Part shown: positions 61,110 through 64,000 of the stretch, one piece after another | Layout of the letters: each line of letters begins with the position of its first letter | Numbering within the stretch: the stretch's first letter is position 1 | NCBI RefSeq assembly: GCF_001701025.1 | Contig: NZ_CP016793.1 | Coordinates: 6,634,001-6,698,000, forward strand | Length of the DNA: 64,000 nt | From: Lentzea guizhouensis | Lineage (GTDB): Bacteria > Actinomycetota > Actinomycetes > Mycobacteriales > Pseudonocardiaceae | Direction: 5' to 3' | The notes under the pieces: generated by a model | Database searches by the model: none | What the model was told of the DNA's origin: nothing | The model's input: the letters and a program-made list of their open reading frames with translations, nothing else | Program-made: the position numbers and the translations under genes

Positions 61110-62363
61110 ATGCGCTTTGGCCGGAAGACGATCGTGGGCGCGGCGCTGCTGCTGGCCGCCTGCGCCCCTGGGACCGACGACGGCGCCACGAACTCCTCGG
61201 CGCCGGACCACCTCACCTACCTCTACTTCACCGACGGCCCGGACGAGCAGGTCACCAGAGCGCTCATCGCCGGCTTCGAGAAGGAGGCGGGCGCGACCGT
61301 CGAGCTGCAGATCGTGCCGTTCTCCGAGCTGAGCCAGCAGGTCCAGGGCCGCATCGCGAGCGGCAACGCACCGGACGTGTTCCGCACCGACACCCTGACC
61401 GGCTTCCGTGACGCGTTGCTCGACCTGAAGGCGAACGGCCAGGACATCGGCGGCCAGTTCATGGACGAGGCCCGCGACTACGTCAGCGGGCCCGGTGGCG
61501 AGCTGCTCGCGGTGCCGAGCGACCTCACCATGAACGGCCCGTTCGTCAACCTCGACCAGTTCGCCAAGGCCGGGGTGGCACCGCCGAAGCCGGACGCGCC
61601 GTGGACGTGGGACGAGCTGGTCGCCAACGCCAGCAAGGTCCAGCAGGCCAACGGCACCCCGTTCGCCATCGCCCACGACAAGTCGGGTCACCGGTTCTCC
61701 GGCATGCTCAACCAGCACGGCACGAACATCTTCGGCACCGACGGCGAGGTCGGCCTCGACGCCGCGAAGGCCGCCACCGCCGTCGGGAAGTTCGCCGAGC
61801 TGCACCAGCAGGGTGCGATGTCGAAGGACTTCTGGCTGGAGTCCGGCACCAAGTACAGAGGCGCCAACGACATCTTCCTGGCCGGGGACGCGCCGGTGTA
61901 CCTCAGCGGCAACTGGCAGGTCAGCCAGTTCGTGAAGGCCGCGAAGTTCTCCTGGGCGGCGATCCCGAACCCGTGCGCCGAGCGGTGCGGCGGGTATCCG
62001 GGCGGCAAGTTCACGGCCGCGACCAAGCAGAGCGCGAACCCGGAGCTGGCCGCGCGGTTCGTCGCGTTCATGAACTCCCGGGCGGCGCAGGAGAAGTACG
62101 CGAAGGAGGCCCAGTTCCTGCCCACCCGCAAGGACCTGATCTCCGAGGGCATCGCCTACCCGCAGCGCGCTGACGACATGGCGGTGTTCCTCGCCGACGT
62201 CAGGCGCACCGACAAGGCTGCGTTCGCGAGCGTCTACAGCCCCGGCTTCTCGCCGACCGCGACGGCCGTGGTGAAGGAGCTCGCGTCGGTGATCGCCGGG
62301 CAGCAGAGCCCGGAGCAGGCCGTGACGAACATCCGGGCGGCGGCCGAGAAGAACCTCAAGTGA
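61110..62363 (+). CDS. Carbohydrate ABC importer, solute-binding lipoprotein
   Basis: 417 residues from ATG 61110, GGAG 7 nt upstream. Lipoprotein signal with lipobox LLAAC (Cys17). The rest is a family 1 sugar-binding protein: LTYLYFTDGPDEQVTRALIAGFEKEAGATVE, GNAPDVFRTDTLTGF, VPSDLTMNGPFVNLDQF and PVYLSGNWQVSQF (key stretches). Membrane-anchored outside the cell, it delivers an oligosaccharide (beta-glucoside by context) to the two permeases that follow. Confidence 0.93.
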   Translation: MRFGRKTIVGAALLLAACAPGTDDGATNSSAPDHLTYLYFTDGPDEQVTRALIAGFEKEAGATVELQIVPFSELSQQVQGRIASGNAPDVFRTDTLTGFRDALLDLKANGQDIGGQFMDEARDYVSGPGGELLAVPSDLTMNGPFVNLDQFAKAGVAPPKPDAPWTWDELVANASKVQQANGTPFAIAHDKSGHRFSGMLNQHGTNIFGTDGEVGLDAAKAATAVGKFAELHQQGAMSKDFWLESGTKYRGANDIFLAGDAPVYLSGNWQVSQFVKAAKFSWAAIPNPCAERCGGYPGGKFTAATKQSANPELAARFVAFMNSRAAQEKYAKEAQFLPTRKDLISEGIAYPQRADDMAVFLADVRRTDKAAFASVYSPGFSPTATAVVKELASVIAGQQSPEQAVTNIRAAAEKNLK

Positions 62364-63238
62364 GCAGGCGCCGGACCGTCAAGCCCTGGAACCAGCGACT
62401 CGCGCCCTACCTGTTCATCGCCCCGAACATGCTGATCTTCGGCGTGTTCATCATCTACCCGGCGCTGAACGGGTTCGTGGTGAGCGCGTACGACAGCAAC
62501 AACGGCCGCACGTTCCGCCCGGTCGGCACGGACAACTACGGCAACCTGTTCAGCGACGCCGAGTTCTGGACGGCCGCGCGGGCGACGGCGGTGTTCGTGT
62601 TCGCCTTCGTGGTGCTGTGCACGGCGGGCGCGATCGGGCTGGCGTTGCTGCTCAACCAGCGGATCCGGGGCAGGGCGTTCTTCCGCGCGGTGTTCTTCCT
62701 GCCCGTGCTGCTGTCACCGGTCGTGGTCGGCCTGCTGTGGAGCTGGATCCTGGAGCGACGGGCGGGCGCGCTGAACTCGGTGCTGGGCGCCGACATCCCG
62801 TGGCTGATCGACGGGAAGCTCGCGCTGGGCGTCGCGGTGTTCGTCGGCGTGTGGACGCACGTCGGGTTCTACACGCTGATCACGATGGCCGGCCTGCAGG
62901 GCATCGACGGCTCGTACTACGAGGCCGCGCGGCTGGACGGCGCAACCGCTTGGCAGCGCTTCCGGTTCGTCACCTGGCCGTTGCTGCGGCCCACCACACT
63001 CGTGGTGGTCGTCCTGGGTCTGATCGCCGGGTTCCAGGCGTTCGACTTCATCTACACGCTGACCGGCGGTGGCCCGCTCGGCGCGACCACCCTGATGGTC
63101 CAGTACATCTACGAGCACGCGTTCCGCTCGCCGATCCGCTACGGCCTCGCGGCGGCCGGGTCGGTCGTGCTGTTCGTGACGATCTTCGCGCTGACCATGC
63201 TGAACTTCCTGTACGCGCGGCGCAGGGAGGCGGTGTGA
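62360..63238 (+). CDS. Carbohydrate ABC importer permease (MalF-type)
   Basis: 292 residues from GTG 62360, overlapping the binding-protein stop. Six membrane segments (LFIAPNMLIFGVFIIYPALNGF first) and the ABC-importer EAA loop EAARLDGATAWQRFRFVTWPLL near residue 195. Forms the channel with the next gene's product. The energising ATPase is not in the window; such CUT1 systems often use a shared MsiK ATPase. Confidence 0.94.
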   Translation: MSRRRTVKPWNQRLAPYLFIAPNMLIFGVFIIYPALNGFVVSAYDSNNGRTFRPVGTDNYGNLFSDAEFWTAARATAVFVFAFVVLCTAGAIGLALLLNQRIRGRAFFRAVFFLPVLLSPVVVGLLWSWILERRAGALNSVLGADIPWLIDGKLALGVAVFVGVWTHVGFYTLITMAGLQGIDGSYYEAARLDGATAWQRFRFVTWPLLRPTTLVVVVLGLIAGFQAFDFIYTLTGGGPLGATTLMVQYIYEHAFRSPIRYGLAAAGSVVLFVTIFALTMLNFLYARRREAV

Positions 63239-64000
63239 GGCGCGCGCCGAGTACCGGCAAGGTCCTCACCTACGCCGGTCTGATCGCGCTGACACTGCTG
63301 TTCCTCGCCCCGGTCGTGTGGACCGCGCTGTCGTCGTTCAAGGACCGCACCGAGCTCGCCGCGCGCCCGCCGACGCTGTTCCCGCAGTCGTTCGCGGTCG
63401 AGAACTACACCGAGGCGCTGTCCCGCTTCGACTTCACCGTCTACCTGCGCAACAGCCTCGTCGTCACGGTGTCGGCGACGGTGCTGACGCTGGCGATCAA
63501 CGCGATGGCCGCCTACGCGCTGGCGAAGTACAACTTCCGCGGCCGTGACCTGCTGTTCCTGGTCACGCTCGGCACGATCATGATCCCGTTGCAGATCATC
63601 CTGATCCCGTTGCAGCAGGTCGCCTCCCAGCTCGGGATGACGAACTCGCTGCTCGGCATGATCATCCCACCGGCCGCGACGCCGACCGGCGTGTTCCTGC
63701 TGCGCCAGTACATGCTGACGATCCCGGACGAGCTGGTCGAGGCGGCGCGGATCGACGGGGCCGGGGAGCTCCGGATCTTCTGGCGGTTGATCCTGCCGCT
63801 GTGCCGGCCCGCGCTCGCCGTGGTGACGATCTTCTCGGTGATCTGGCGGTGGAACGACTTCCTGTGGCCGCTGGTGATCGCCCAGTCGCAGGACCTGTAC
63901 ACGCTGCCCGTCGCGCTCGCGCAGTTCAACAGCGAGGAGGTCGTGCCGTTCAACTACATCCTGGCGATGTCCGTGGTCAGCATGCTGCCGGTGATCATCG
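63235..64000 (+). CDS. Carbohydrate ABC importer permease (MalG-type), 3' end off window
   Basis: From GTG 63235, overlapping the preceding stop, 255 codons are present without a stop at the window edge. MalG-like: TLLFLAPVVWTALSSFK, NSLVVTVSATVLTLAINAMAAYAL, EAARIDGAGELRIFWRLILP (EAA loop) and WNDFLWPLVIAQ. Family length is ~275-280, so only some 20 residues are missing. Confidence 0.94.
   Translation, partial: MRRAPSTGKVLTYAGLIALTLLFLAPVVWTALSSFKDRTELAARPPTLFPQSFAVENYTEALSRFDFTVYLRNSLVVTVSATVLTLAINAMAAYALAKYNFRGRDLLFLVTLGTIMIPLQIILIPLQQVASQLGMTNSLLGMIIPPAATPTGVFLLRQYMLTIPDELVEAARIDGAGELRIFWRLILPLCRPALAVVTIFSVIWRWNDFLWPLVIAQSQDLYTLPVALAQFNSEEVVPFNYILAMSVVSMLPVII

Overview
The window is about 70% G+C, with GTG starts, stop-start (GTGA/ATGA) gene overlaps and leaderless-looking genes. 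Together with AfsR/SARP regulators, PPE/EspG-type secretion genes, a streptogrisin-type protease and an S33 peptidase, this points to a filamentous actinomycete, most likely of the Pseudonocardiaceae. The species cannot be assigned from the sequence alone.

Layout. 1-5 kb: end of a metallo-beta-lactamase-fold gene, a secreted serine protease with a chitin-binding tail, a NarL-type two-component pair and a broken DUF6228-like gene. 5-14 kb: galactokinase, then an unusual block holding three tRNA-like genes with almost the same D-arm but different anticodons (GCA, UGC, GCC). The block also encodes a zinc-ribbon SDR protein, a 46-residue decapeptide-repeat ORF, a ribonuclease-inhibitor-like LRR protein, an unknown protein, a double-P-loop MoxR-type AAA+ protein, a VWA/metallopeptidase-like protein and a helical-repeat protein. 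This block is the best candidate for an undescribed system. 14-25 kb: S33 peptidase, NatAB-like exporter, Gfo/Idh/MocA oxidoreductase, a tandem glycosyltransferase pair (the first copy degenerate), hydrolase, SDR, DedA protein and an HTH-NACHT-membrane protein. 25-30 kb: an orphan type VII secretion (ESX) substrate/chaperone operon ending in a beta-lactamase-family serine hydrolase.

30-52 kb is an oxalate/formate catabolic island. It holds sucCD (minus strand), oxalyl-CoA decarboxylase, formyl-CoA transferase, an NDP-forming acyl-CoA synthetase, an Nramp-like transporter, a small membrane protein, a TerC protein, a 66-residue protein, a GntR/FCD regulator, a ketopantoate-reductase-like protein, a LysR regulator, NAD-dependent formate dehydrogenase, a molybdenum NAD-linked formate dehydrogenase with a split catalytic subunit, an aldehyde dehydrogenase and an acyl-CoA-dehydrogenase-like gene. 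The likely flow is oxalate to oxalyl-CoA to formyl-CoA plus CO2, then formate, then CO2 with two alternative formate dehydrogenases making NADH. SucCD could supply succinyl-CoA as a CoA donor. Five copies of GTATGCAA, four of them extended to GTATGCAATC, lie at promoters of this island and look like the operator of the GntR/FCD protein.

52-58 kb: a LanB-like (RiPP dehydratase) gene broken by two frameshifts, a 13-codon ORF coupled to it, an AfsR/SARP regulator, a 157-bp imperfect palindrome, and DUF2071, PASTA and TetR genes. 58-64 kb: a GH3 beta-glucosidase (frameshifted) divergent from a carbohydrate ABC importer, with a LacI-type operator between them; the last permease runs off the end.

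A recurring oddity is that many genes carry single-base frameshifts in G/C-rich runs (DUF6228, galK motif 3, PPE, acyl-CoA dehydrogenase, LanB, GH3). Nearly all are equivalent to missing bases, so sequencing error must be excluded before calling these pseudogenes.
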